Below are positions 1 to 7,770 of a DNA stretch of 38,503 bases, in pieces (the first letter of the stretch is position 1; the number at the start of each line of letters is the position of its first letter). Location: contig CAYTCZ010000022.1 of assembly GCA_964436315.1 (NCBI GenBank), positions 1 to 38,503 of the forward strand. The letters run 5' to 3'. This DNA is from CAYTCZ01 sp964436315 (lineage in GTDB: Bacteria; Actinomycetota; Thermoleophilia; Gaiellales; Gaiellaceae). The notes beneath the pieces are model-generated. The model saw only the letters and a list, made by a program, of their open reading frames with translations. It made no database searches and had not been told where the DNA came from. A program made the position numbers and the translations under genes.

Positions 1-16
1 ACCACGGATTAGGCGG

Positions 17-51
17 TCTCCTGTCTCCTTAGGCCAACGAAAGGCAGGAGA
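17..51 (+). promoter_or_regulatory. Hairpin sequestering a ribosome binding site
   Basis: TCTCCTG at 17-23 is perfectly complementary to CAGGAGA at 45-51, and the right arm contains the GGAG Shine-Dalgarno sequence of the gene starting at 56. CCTT (27-30) and AAGG (41-44) extend the stem after a 3-nt bulge, leaving a 10-nt loop. When folded, the mRNA would hide the ribosome binding site, so translation of the first gene of the SBP56 group may be conditional. The pairing is seen directly; a regulatory role is inferred. The upstream sequence is outside the window, so a larger riboswitch cannot be excluded. Confidence 0.5.
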
Positions 52-55
52 TGAG

Positions 56-250
56 ATGAGCCCGAGCTTGACTCAGATGGTCGCTGCCGAACGCCTGCGC
101 GACCTCCGAATCACCGATGGATCCGGCGAGCAAACGGGAGTGCACGACATGTACTTCGAACCGCGGCAAGCGAGCAGTATTGCGGCCCTTGGACTCGTCC
201 TCGGGGCCGCCACGTATTCCCTCGTCCTCGTCATGGGCGTGCTGGGGTAG
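56..250 (+). CDS. Small single-pass membrane protein upstream of SBP56
   Basis: This gene encodes 64 residues with a soluble N-terminal half (about residues 1-38, rich in charged residues) and one hydrophobic helix at about 40-62 ending at the C-terminus, so it looks like a tail-anchored mini-protein. The ATG at 56 has a clear GGAG ribosome binding site five bases upstream, which sits in a hairpin. It lies 83 bp before the SBP56 gene on the same strand, so the two are probably co-transcribed. I recognise no family. An accessory or anchoring role for the SBP56 enzyme is only a contextual guess. Confidence 0.6.
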   Translation: MSPSLTQMVAAERLRDLRITDGSGEQTGVHDMYFEPRQASSIAALGLVLGAATYSLVLVMGVLG

Positions 251-285
251 CTACACGTGACGCGAGCATGGCCCAAGAGGAAACG

Positions 286-303
286 GCCCGGCGCCGGCCG
301 GGC
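286..303 (+). other. GC-rich hairpin between the mini-protein and SBP56 genes
   Basis: GCCCGGC (286-292), loop GCCG and GCCGGGC (297-303) form a perfect 7-bp all-GC stem. No U-run follows, so it is not a typical intrinsic terminator. It may set relative expression or mRNA stability between the two genes. Confidence 0.4.
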
Positions 304-333
304 GATTGCCAATCCCCGACAGAAGGGAGAGAA

Positions 334-1692
334 ATGACGCACCATGACACCAATGGCCACACGAGGCCGCCCTCGTTCTTGGCCTCACCCGAGGAGGCGG
401 GTCAGGCTCCAGCCGAGGAGTTCTTGTACGTCTCTTGTCTACGGGAGGGAACGGGCGTCGAGGAGCCAGACTTCGTCGCGGTGGTCGATACGGATCAGGC
501 CTCAGAGACGTATGGAACGATCACCCACGAGACGCCGCTCCCCAACGTCGGCGACGAGGTTCATCACTTCGGCTGGAATCGCTGCAGCTCGGCGTGTCAC
601 GGACCCGATCGTTCGCATCTGGTCGTTCCAGGCTTCCGATCGTCACGCTTCCACATCCTCAACGTCGCGGACGATCCACGTCGGCCCGCGATCGAGAAGG
701 TGATCGAACCGGAAGACGTCATCCGCGAGACCGGGCTGACCCGCCCACACACCGTTCACTGCATGCCGGGCGACAACATTGTGATCGCCATGCTGGGTGA
801 CGAGAATGGTGATGGAGCCGGCGGGTTTCTCAACATCGATGCGAAGACCTTCGAGATCAAGGGCCGCTGGGAGACGGGCGACGACCTGCCGCCGCTGAAC
901 TACGACTTCTGGTATCAGCCGCGCAAGAACGCACTCGTCTCGTCGGAGTTCGGCGAGCCGAACGCCTACGAGAAGGGGTTCGATCTCGAAGACGTCAAGG
1001 CGGGTCGGTACGGTCAGAGACTCCACTTCTGGAATCTCGAGGATCGTACGCTCGAGCAGACGATCGATCTCGGCGAGAAGGGACTCGTCCCACTGGAGGT
1101 CCGATGGCTCCATGATCCGGGCGCGGACGAGGGCTTCGTGGGCGCGGCGCTCTCCAGCGTCGTCTGGCGCTGGTACCGGGAGAACGGCTCGTACAGTGCC
1201 GCTCCCGTTGCCGAAATCGAGCCCGTGGAACTCGAAGGATGGCCGTTCCCGGTTCCCGGTCTAATCACAGACCTCGTGCTTTCGATGGACGATCGATACC
1301 TCTACATCGCGAACTGGCTACACGGAGATATCCGCCAGTACGACGTGTCTGATCCGGCGAGCCCGAAACAGACCGGACACCTTCAGCTGGGGCCGGGCGT
1401 CGTCGGGCGGGAGACGGACGTGAAACGTAAGCTGAGCGCTGGCCCCAACATGCTCCAGCTCTCCTACGACGGTCGCCGTCTCTATGCGACGAACTCGCTC
1501 TACTCGACCTGGGACAACCAGTTCTATCCTGAGCTTCGCTCCTGGCTGGTCAAGATCGACATCGATGACCACGGGACGATGACGTTCGACGAGGACTTCT
1601 ACGTCGATTTCTATGATCGGCCAGAAGGGCCGGCTCGGGCACACGAGATGCGCCTCCAGAACGGCGACTCGACGACGGAGATCTTCCAGTGA
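334..1692 (+). CDS. Selenium-binding protein 56 family / methanethiol oxidase
   Basis: The product is 452 residues, matching the roughly 460 residues of the SBP56 (SELENBP1) family. Family members are seven-bladed beta-propellers; characterised ones oxidise methanethiol to formaldehyde, hydrogen sulfide and hydrogen peroxide, with copper implicated in bacterial enzymes. The family's HHxGWN block is at residues 77-82, followed by C84-S-S-A-C88 and the VVPGF segment. The usual CSSC is spaced here as CSSAC. Histidine-rich blocks such as RPHTVHCMPG and WLHGDIRQYDVSDP are also family-typical. The ATG at 334 is chosen because AGGGAGAGAA precedes it; the frame is open upstream to 268, but that extension does not look like family sequence. 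It ends in TGA overlapped by the GTG of a second mini-gene. There is no in-frame TGA within it, so despite its name it is not a selenocysteine protein. Confidence 0.92.
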   Translation: MTHHDTNGHTRPPSFLASPEEAGQAPAEEFLYVSCLREGTGVEEPDFVAVVDTDQASETYGTITHETPLPNVGDEVHHFGWNRCSSACHGPDRSHLVVPGFRSSRFHILNVADDPRRPAIEKVIEPEDVIRETGLTRPHTVHCMPGDNIVIAMLGDENGDGAGGFLNIDAKTFEIKGRWETGDDLPPLNYDFWYQPRKNALVSSEFGEPNAYEKGFDLEDVKAGRYGQRLHFWNLEDRTLEQTIDLGEKGLVPLEVRWLHDPGADEGFVGAALSSVVWRWYRENGSYSAAPVAEIEPVELEGWPFPVPGLITDLVLSMDDRYLYIANWLHGDIRQYDVSDPASPKQTGHLQLGPGVVGRETDVKRKLSAGPNMLQLSYDGRRLYATNSLYSTWDNQFYPELRSWLVKIDIDDHGTMTFDEDFYVDFYDRPEGPARAHEMRLQNGDSTTEIFQ

Positions 1693-1832
1693 TCCTTGCC
1701 AACCACCTTGGTGAGGAGGCCGTCGTCGCGGCGGCGATCACCGGCGCCGGCGCGATCTCGTCGGGGATGATCATTCTGCGTGCGAGGTTGGTCAGCTTCG
1801 GCGGTCGACTCCGACGAAAGCGTGCGGAATAG
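1689..1832 (+). CDS. 47-residue membrane peptide translationally coupled to SBP56
   Basis: The GTG at 1689 overlaps the SBP56 stop codon (GTGA), the typical arrangement for translational coupling. It encodes 47 residues: a short acidic N-terminus (about 1-10), a single hydrophobic glycine/alanine-rich helix (about 11-31) and a strongly basic tail (RARLVSFGGRLRRKRAE), which predicts an inside-facing C-terminus. A GGTGAGGAGG stretch lies just inside the gene. No family is recognised. With the tail-anchored gene at 56, SBP56 is framed by two single-helix mini-proteins, so this one may tether or assist the enzyme at the membrane. Confidence 0.55.
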   Translation: MILANHLGEEAVVAAAITGAGAISSGMIILRARLVSFGGRLRRKRAE

Positions 1833-1854
1833 AACCGTGCGCGAACGAACCAAC

Positions 1855-1887
1855 GGACTGAGGCCCGGGTTCACCCGGCCTCAGTCC
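1855..1887. terminator. Bidirectional hairpin terminator between convergent genes
   Basis: GGACTGAGGCC-C-GGG at 1855-1869 pairs with CCCGGCCTCAGTCC at 1874-1887, giving a 14-bp stem with one bulged C and a 4-nt loop. It lies after the SBP56 operon and overlaps the stop codon of the convergent lipoprotein gene. There is no T-run on either side, so it may be a Rho-assisted or hairpin-only actinobacterial terminator. Confidence 0.65.
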
Positions 1888-2735
1888 GCCGCGTAGACCT
1901 CGATCTCGACCGCGCCCGTGTTCCCGCCGGTGGACTCGTCGACGTCGAACCGAAGCATCTGGGCGGTGAACTCGACCGTCGTCATGTTGCTCGTAACCCG
2001 ATCGCCGGCCGGAAACGGCCCGAATGACTCACCTCGGTCCACCTGGATGCTGAATTCACTCGTAATTCCGGTGCCGTCAGCCATCTCACGGCTTCTAAAG
2101 GCCACGCCGACCACGTCGACGACCCGTCCCAGGTCGACCGTGATGTAGGCGTCGTTTCCGTCGCCTGCTGAGGACCACTCGCTGGCGACGTCGCCGTCAA
2201 GGACGTTCGGGCCAGCAAACATCTCGCTCCATTCAGAGCTTGTCTCGAGCACTGTCCCGTCGACGGCCACATTTGTGCCCGCGGCGGCCGTAGTCGCGTC
2301 TAGCTCGGGCACCTCAGTCGTGAACGTCATGAGCTCGGCGGTCTGATAGACGTTTCCGGCCGCATCCGTTGCCGTAAAGCGATATGAGTAGGTCGTATCG
2401 GGTTGAAGATCCGAAAGCACGACCGCATGCTCTTCGATCGCGGATCCGCCCATGGCCGGATCGTTCGCGATACGACCGAGGTCCTCGGTCTCGCCGAAGC
2501 CGATTGCACAGACCGTCGCTGGATCCGTCGTCAAGCGGATAACCGCCGCGGTGCCCCTCTCGAGGATCTGGATCTCTGTCTCGCCGACCTGAACCTCTGA
2601 AAAGTCGCGCATCCCATCCTGGCTCTCGGAGGAACTGCCGCCGCACGCAGCGACGAGGAGTGCGATTACGACGACCGTGCCGATCAGTAGCCGGACGTAG
2701 TACTCCCTCGCTGCGGACCGACTCGTCGATTCCAT
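1881..2735 (-). CDS. Lipoprotein with fibronectin III-like and F5/8 type C (discoidin) domains
   Basis: This gene encodes 284 residues. The N-terminus has a basic stretch, a hydrophobic segment (VRLLIGTVVVIALLVAAC) and a lipobox-type VAAC-G cleavage site, so it is predicted to be a lipid-anchored surface protein. Next comes a fibronectin-III-like module (about residues 40-145, with LQPDTTYSYRFTATDAAGN as the classical C-terminal strand motif). A discoidin/F5/8 type C-like module follows (about 165-284, with NVLDGDVASEWSS and ITVDLGRVVDVVGVAFRS). Such domains bind carbohydrates or surfaces. The ATG at 2735 is chosen because TAGGAT lies seven bases upstream and the signal peptide follows directly; the open frame continues upstream to 3020 without protein-like sequence. 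Divergent from nifJ. Confidence 0.8.
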   Translation of the reverse strand: MESTSRSAAREYYVRLLIGTVVVIALLVAACGGSSSESQDGMRDFSEVQVGETEIQILERGTAAVIRLTTDPATVCAIGFGETEDLGRIANDPAMGGSAIEEHAVVLSDLQPDTTYSYRFTATDAAGNVYQTAELMTFTTEVPELDATTAAAGTNVAVDGTVLETSSEWSEMFAGPNVLDGDVASEWSSAGDGNDAYITVDLGRVVDVVGVAFRSREMADGTGITSEFSIQVDRGESFGPFPAGDRVTSNMTTVEFTAQMLRFDVDESTGGNTGAVEIEVYAAD

Positions 2736-2742
2736 CGACCTG

Positions 2743-2748
2743 ATCCTA
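2743..2748 (-). promoter_or_regulatory. -10 box (TAGGAT) for a leaderless lipoprotein mRNA
   Basis: On the minus strand TAGGAT is followed by seven bases and the ATG at 2735, which is the TAnnnT-N6/7-start arrangement of leaderless actinobacterial transcripts. There is no convincing -35 box. Confidence 0.4.
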
Positions 2749-2859
2749 CGGGTGAATCCCTGACCCCGGCCGCACTGTCTTGACGAATCCGATGCGCTCT
2801 GACTCCCGTGGGCGCATATCTGCTCACTACGATCGTCGCCGGGTGGTGGGTGGACACGC

Positions 2860-2883
2860 ACTCCCCACCCTTGGGAGGGGAGT
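2860..2883. promoter_or_regulatory. Inverted repeat in the nifJ upstream region
   Basis: ACTCCCC-A-CCC-TT-GGG-A-GGGGAGT is a 24-base dyad, perfect except for a central A/A mismatch, in the 283-bp divergent region between the lipoprotein gene and nifJ. It could be an operator. Nearby are the palindrome GAGCCGGCTC (about 2899-2908) and a 6-bp hairpin ATCGGC(N6)GCCGAT at 2960-2977, closer to the nifJ start. Protein-binding and RNA-level roles cannot be distinguished from sequence. Confidence 0.35.
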
Positions 2884-3018
2884 CGGGACGCCCTTGACGA
2901 GCCGGCTCTCACGCGAGCGGGCCGGTTCTCGCACAGCTCGGTACTAACCCGCAGCGCAGATCGGCGGTTCTGCCGATGCTGGTGCCTTGGGCGCCCGGAA
3001 TCATCGGATGGGATCCGC

Positions 3019-6000
3019 ATGTCTGCAGAGTCGAAGACCGCTCCTTACCGCGAGTCGCGTGGTTTCGCGAACCCGACGGCCATCGTCGACGGAAACGAGG
3101 CTGCGGCCCGTGTTGCCTACCGGTGCAGCGAAGTGATCGCCATCTACCCGATCACGCCGGCTTCCCCAATGGGAGAGCTCGCCGACGCGTGGTCGACCTC
3201 CGGGCTGCCGAACGTTTGGGGCTCGGTGCCTGAGGTCATCGAGATGCAGAGCGAAGGTGGCGCGGCAGGGGCGATGCACGGGTCGCTCCTGGGAGGCACT
3301 CTCACGACCACGTTCACAGCGTCCCAAGGCCTTCTGCTGATGCTCCCAAACATGTTCAAGATGGCGGGAGAGCTCACGCCGGCGGTCATTCACGTTGCCG
3401 CACGGTCGGTCGCGACGCATGCCCTGTCGATCTTCGGCGATCACAGCGACGTTATGGCCGCGCGTTCGACAGGATTCGCGGTGCTTGCGGCGGCCTCGGT
3501 CCAGGAGGCGCAAGACTTCGCTCTCGTCTCACACATGGCAACGCTCGAATCTCGTGTGCCCTTTCTGCACTTCTTTGACGGATTCCGCACCTCGCACGAG
3601 CTGAACACGATTGAGTTAGTAGACGACGACCATATTCGGGCCCTGATTCCTCGCGAGCGAGTTCGCGACCATCGGGATCGACGTCTGACTCCGGACCGTC
3701 CCGTGCTGCGCGGATCTGCACAGAATCCTGACGTCTTCTTCCAGGCACGAGAGGCGGCGAACCCCTTCTACGCCGACGTCCCGGACGAAGTTCAGCGCGC
3801 CATGGATCAGATGGCGAAGCTCGTGGGCCGCCGATACGAGCTCTTTGAGTACGTCGGCGCGGCGGATGCGGACCGGGTGATCGTTCTCATGGGCTCTGCC
3901 GCCGGCACGGCTGAGGAGGCCGTGGCTGCACTTGTGGAGAACGGAGAGAAAGTCGGACTTCTCAAGGTCCGTCTCTTCAGGCCGTTCTCGGCATCGGCAT
4001 TTGTCGGCAAGCTCCCTCCGAGCGTCGAGACGATCGCAGTGCTCGACCGGACGAAGGAGCCTGGGGCGGCGGGAGAACCGCTCTACCAGGACGTCGTTAC
4101 CGCGCTCGTCGAGGAGGCTGCGGCCGGTCAGACTGCCTTCAAGCGACTTCCGCGCGTTGTTGGTGGACGCTACGGCCTCTCCTCGAAGGAGTTCACCCCG
4201 GCGATGGCAGCCGGCGTCTTCGCCGAACTCGCGCGTGCGGAGCCCAAGAATCACTTCACCGTCGGGATCGTCGACGACGTGTCCGGCACGAGCATCGAGT
4301 ACGAAAGGGACTTCTCAACAGAGCCGAGCGATGTCATCCGCGCCGTGTTCTACGGACTCGGGAGCGATGGCACCGTCGGCGCGAACAAGAACTCCGCGAA
4401 GATCGTGGGTTCGCGGACGGAACTCGCGACCCAGGGTTACTTCGTCTACGACTCAAAGAAGGCCGGTGCGCAAACGATCTCGCACCTGCGCTTTGCCCCG
4501 CATCCGATCTCGTCGACCTATCTGATCGACCGTGCGACGTTCGTCGCGTGCCACCAGTTCGAGTTCCTCAACAAAGTCGACGTCCTCGAGCACGCTGAGC
4601 CCGGCGCCACCTTTCTCCTCAACAGTCCGTACGACTCGAACGAGGTGTGGGAACACCTCCCGGGCGAAATCCAGAAGCAGATCATCGAGAAGCAGCTTGA
4701 CCTCTACGTGATCGACGGCCATCGAATAGCCCGAGAGGCGGGCCTCGGACGTCGCATCAACACCGTGCTCCAGACATGCTTCTTCGCTCTGACCGACATC
4801 CTGCCGACGGACGACGCGATCGCCGCGATCAAAGATGCGATTACCAAGAGTTATGGCAAGTTCGGAGAGCCGGTGCTCGAGCGCAACTTCGCGGCTGTAG
4901 ACAACGCGCTCAGTGCCCTCCAGAGGGTAGAGGTCCCGAGCGAGATCGCTCCCGGCGCCGGACGCCCTCCCCCGGTTCCGACGGCGGCGCCAGACTTCGT
5001 CCAACGAGTAACCGCTCGTATGCTCGAAGGAAAGGGCGATCTCCTGCCGGTTTCGGCTCTGCCCGCCGACGGGACATTTCCGACCGCGACCACCAGGTGG
5101 GAACGTCGCTCAATCGCGCAGGAAATTCCGATCTGGGATCCGGACATCTGCATCGACTGTGCGAAGTGCGCGATCGTGTGCCCCCACGCGGCCATCCGTA
5201 TGAAGGTCTTTGAACCGAGCGCCCTCGAGGGAGCTCCGGAGGCGTTCAAGTCGAAGCCGTTCCGCTCGCGCGAGCACCCGGACACCCTCCTCTCGATCCA
5301 AGTTGCTCCCGAGGACTGTACGGGTTGCGGGGTCTGCGTCGACTACTGCCCGGCGCGAAGCAAAGAGGTTGCCAAGCACAAATCGATCAATATGGAACCC
5401 AAGCGTGAACATCTCGCCGATGAGCGTACGAATTTCGACTTCTTCCTTCAAATCCCGGAGTTCGATCGGACCGAAGTGCACGTCGACACGATCAAGGGCT
5501 CGCAGATGCTCCAACCGCTGTTCGAGTTCTCGAGCGCCTGCTCCGGCTGCGGGGAGACCCCCTACCTGAAACTCGCAACCCAGCTCTTTGGCGATCGCAT
5601 GCTCGTCGCCAACGCCACGGGCTGCTCCTCGATCTACGGCGGGAACCTCCCGACAACGCCCTGGTCGCAGAACGACGATGGCCGAGGGCCTGCCTGGGCG
5701 AACTCGCTCTTTGAAGACAACGCTGAATTCGGCCTCGGCATGCGCCTCGCGCTCGACCGACAGGTGGACTACGCGCGGAAACTGGTCAGTGAGCTGTCGG
5801 ACGAACTCGGGCCGGAACTCACTGCGGCTCTGCTCGCTTCCGACCAGCGTGACGAGTCAGGCATTGTGGCGCAGCGGGAACGAGTCGCCGTGCTCAAGGA
5901 GCAGCTGGCCGGCAGCGACCGCGAGGATGCCCGTGATCTCTTCGGGATCGCCGATGTTCTCGTCAGGAAGAGCGTCTGGATCATCGGCGGAGATGGCTGG

Positions 6001-6651
6001 GCGTACGACATCGGCTTCGGTGGGCTGGATCACGTGCTCGCTTCCGGGCATGACGTGAACGTTCTCGTGCTCGATACCGAGGTGTACTCGAACACAGGGG
6101 GACAGGCGTCAAAGTCGACGCCGCGCGCGGCCGTCGCCAAGTTCTCGGCGGGCGGAAAGCCGATCCGGAAGAAAGATCTCGGAATGCTCGCCGCCGACTA
6201 CGGCAACGTGTATGTCGCTCAGGTGGCGCTCGGGGCCGACAACAACCAGACCGTCAAGGCGCTGGTCGAAGCTGAGTCGTATGCGGGCCCCTCGCTGGTC
6301 ATCGCGTACAGCCAGTGCATCGCTCACGGCATCGACATGGAGACGGGCATGAGCCACCAGAAGGAGGCCGTCGACTCGGGCTACTGGCCGCTCTACCGCT
6401 ACGACCCCCGCCATGCACAGGTCGGCGAGCACCCGTTCCGTCTGGACTCGCGAAAACCAAAGATCTCGTTTGCCGAGTTCGCAAGATCCGAAGCGCGGTT
6501 CGCGATGCTCGAACGTACGAATCCGGCCCAAGCCGACGAGCTGCTCCGCCTCGCCCAGGAAGACATCGACGAACGCTGGCGGTTCTACGAGCAGGTGGCG
6601 AATATCGAACGGACGATCCCGGGCGACGACTCTCCGGAGGCCGGAGAGTGA
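3019..6651 (+). CDS. nifJ: Pyruvate:ferredoxin (flavodoxin) oxidoreductase, single-chain
   Basis: The 1210-residue product has the full single-chain PFOR architecture (usually 1170-1200 residues). It interconverts pyruvate and CoA with acetyl-CoA, CO2 and reduced ferredoxin, using thiamine diphosphate and three [4Fe-4S] clusters. The N-terminal domain carries YPITPASPMGE (about 43-53) and domain III the GSAAGTAEEAV segment. The ferredoxin-like domain has C711/714/717/721 and C767/770/773/777. The proximal cluster uses CSGCG (C841, C844) and later cysteines (GCSSIYGG; YSQCIAHG). The thiamine-diphosphate motif GDG is at 991-993, with EVYSNTGGQASKSTPR after it. All key residues are present, so it should be active. 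A weak GGATGGGA precedes the ATG at 3019. Its TGA is overlapped by the GTG of the next gene. The enzyme is oxygen-sensitive in many organisms, though aerobic actinobacteria and cyanobacteria also use it. Confidence 0.96.
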   Translation: MSAESKTAPYRESRGFANPTAIVDGNEAAARVAYRCSEVIAIYPITPASPMGELADAWSTSGLPNVWGSVPEVIEMQSEGGAAGAMHGSLLGGTLTTTFTASQGLLLMLPNMFKMAGELTPAVIHVAARSVATHALSIFGDHSDVMAARSTGFAVLAAASVQEAQDFALVSHMATLESRVPFLHFFDGFRTSHELNTIELVDDDHIRALIPRERVRDHRDRRLTPDRPVLRGSAQNPDVFFQAREAANPFYADVPDEVQRAMDQMAKLVGRRYELFEYVGAADADRVIVLMGSAAGTAEEAVAALVENGEKVGLLKVRLFRPFSASAFVGKLPPSVETIAVLDRTKEPGAAGEPLYQDVVTALVEEAAAGQTAFKRLPRVVGGRYGLSSKEFTPAMAAGVFAELARAEPKNHFTVGIVDDVSGTSIEYERDFSTEPSDVIRAVFYGLGSDGTVGANKNSAKIVGSRTELATQGYFVYDSKKAGAQTISHLRFAPHPISSTYLIDRATFVACHQFEFLNKVDVLEHAEPGATFLLNSPYDSNEVWEHLPGEIQKQIIEKQLDLYVIDGHRIAREAGLGRRINTVLQTCFFALTDILPTDDAIAAIKDAITKSYGKFGEPVLERNFAAVDNALSALQRVEVPSEIAPGAGRPPPVPTAAPDFVQRVTARMLEGKGDLLPVSALPADGTFPTATTRWERRSIAQEIPIWDPDICIDCAKCAIVCPHAAIRMKVFEPSALEGAPEAFKSKPFRSREHPDTLLSIQVAPEDCTGCGVCVDYCPARSKEVAKHKSINMEPKREHLADERTNFDFFLQIPEFDRTEVHVDTIKGSQMLQPLFEFSSACSGCGETPYLKLATQLFGDRMLVANATGCSSIYGGNLPTTPWSQNDDGRGPAWANSLFEDNAEFGLGMRLALDRQVDYARKLVSELSDELGPELTAALLASDQRDESGIVAQRERVAVLKEQLAGSDREDARDLFGIADVLVRKSVWIIGGDGWAYDIGFGGLDHVLASGHDVNVLVLDTEVYSNTGGQASKSTPRAAVAKFSAGGKPIRKKDLGMLAADYGNVYVAQVALGADNNQTVKALVEAESYAGPSLVIAYSQCIAHGIDMETGMSHQKEAVDSGYWPLYRYDPRHAQVGEHPFRLDSRKPKISFAEFARSEARFAMLERTNPAQADELLRLAQEDIDERWRFYEQVANIERTIPGDDSPEAGE

Positions 6652-7655
6652 CCGTCGATCTCTCGACTCGATACCTGGGACTCGAGCTGGCGAATCCTAT
6701 CGTCCCGTCGGCCTCTCCCCTCGGTCGAGACCTGGAGACGCTCAGGGAACTCGAAGAGGCAGGGGCCGCCGCGGTCGTCCTCCCCTCGCTCTTCGAAGAG
6801 CAGATCGAGCACGACGCGGTCGAAACCCAACGCCTCGCGTCTTTCGACTCCGAAAGCTTCGGCGAAGCGACGTTCGGCTACTTCCCGGAACTCGACGAGT
6901 ACCGCACCGGACCGGAGGACTACCTCCATCACGTCGCGGACGCGAAGACGCTCCTTTCGATTCCCGTGATTCCGTCGTTGAACGGCACGTCGACCGGTGG
7001 CTGGACACGCTACGCGAAACTCCTCGAGGAGGCCGGGGCCGACGCTCTCGAGCTCAACGTCTATCTGCTCGCGACTGACGTTGTCGCAACGTCGACAGAG
7101 GTCGAGCAGCAGTATCTCGACCTGGTCGCCTCGGTCCGCGAGTCGGTCAATGTTCCACTCGCGGTCAAGATCGGGCCGTACTTCAGCTCGCTCGGTCACA
7201 TGGCTTGGCGGCTCGTCGAGGCAGGCGCCGATGGACTTGTACTGTTCAATCGCTTCTACCAGCCCGACATCGATCTGGACGATTTCGGGGTCTCGCCTAC
7301 CGTCGAGCTGTCGACGGCAGCGGAGCTTCGCCTGCCCCTTCGGTGGATTGCGATTCTCCGCGGCAAGCTCGAGGCCTCACTGGCGGCAACGACAGGCATC
7401 CATACGGCCGGCGATGTGCTGAAGGCTCTACTCGTCGGTGCGGACGTGACAATGATGGCCTCGGCGCTCCTCGAGTTCGGGCCGCGACACGTTCGCAACG
7501 TTCTCGCCGAGCTCGAGGCCTGGCTGCTCGAGAACGAGTATGAGTCAGTCGAACAGCTCAAGGGGAGCCTGAGTCACGAGCACTCGCCCGACCCGGCGGC
7601 GTTCGAGCGCACGAACTACATGCGGGTGCTCGCGAGTTGGAGGCCCCCGGCGTGA
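6648..7655 (+). CDS. Dihydroorotate-dehydrogenase-like flavoprotein coupled to nifJ
   Basis: The 335-residue TIM-barrel protein belongs to the DHOD-like family often found beside nifJ. It starts GTG at 6648, overlapping the nifJ stop (GTGA), with GGAGG upstream. Family marks are the N-terminal TVDLSTRYLGLELANPIVPSAS-type segment, the barrel strands IPVIPSLNG and DALELNVY, the lysine in VPLAVKIGPY, the GLVLFNRFYQPDID segment and the C-terminal FMN-phosphate region GIHTAGDVLKALLVGADVTM. The second half of classical PyrD differs, so pyrimidine synthesis is unlikely to be its job. By context it is probably an FMN oxidoreductase tied to PFOR metabolism. Reading from the upstream ATG at 6315 would only traverse nifJ in another frame. 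Confidence 0.85.
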   Translation: MTVDLSTRYLGLELANPIVPSASPLGRDLETLRELEEAGAAAVVLPSLFEEQIEHDAVETQRLASFDSESFGEATFGYFPELDEYRTGPEDYLHHVADAKTLLSIPVIPSLNGTSTGGWTRYAKLLEEAGADALELNVYLLATDVVATSTEVEQQYLDLVASVRESVNVPLAVKIGPYFSSLGHMAWRLVEAGADGLVLFNRFYQPDIDLDDFGVSPTVELSTAAELRLPLRWIAILRGKLEASLAATTGIHTAGDVLKALLVGADVTMMASALLEFGPRHVRNVLAELEAWLLENEYESVEQLKGSLSHEHSPDPAAFERTNYMRVLASWRPPA

Positions 7656-7758
7656 GTTCCCGCAATCGCGGCCACTGAGCGTACTCCGGCGTCGGCCGCC
7701 AGGGATTCCCCCTAGACGAACCAGGATTTCTCCTGATGTGCGTTCAGGAGGACGGTCG

Positions 7759-7764
7759 TACGCT
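7759..7764 (+). promoter_or_regulatory. -10 box (TACGCT) for a leaderless mRNA
   Basis: TACGCT is followed by exactly six bases and the ATG at 7771, so transcription would start at or next to the A of the ATG. No ribosome binding site is present. Just upstream, overlapping repeats CAGGA/TCCTG/TCAGGA (about 7721-7749) can pair in alternative ways in the DNA. Confidence 0.5.
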
Positions 7765-7770
7765 TGGACT

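Noticed and set aside
334..1692. SBP56 as a selenocysteine protein
   Set aside because: Despite the family name, the only TGA is the terminal stop at full family length, with a new gene overlapping it.
6315..6647. Long N-terminal extension of the DHOD-like protein
   Set aside because: It only reads through nifJ in another frame; the GTG at 6648 with GGAGG is the natural start.
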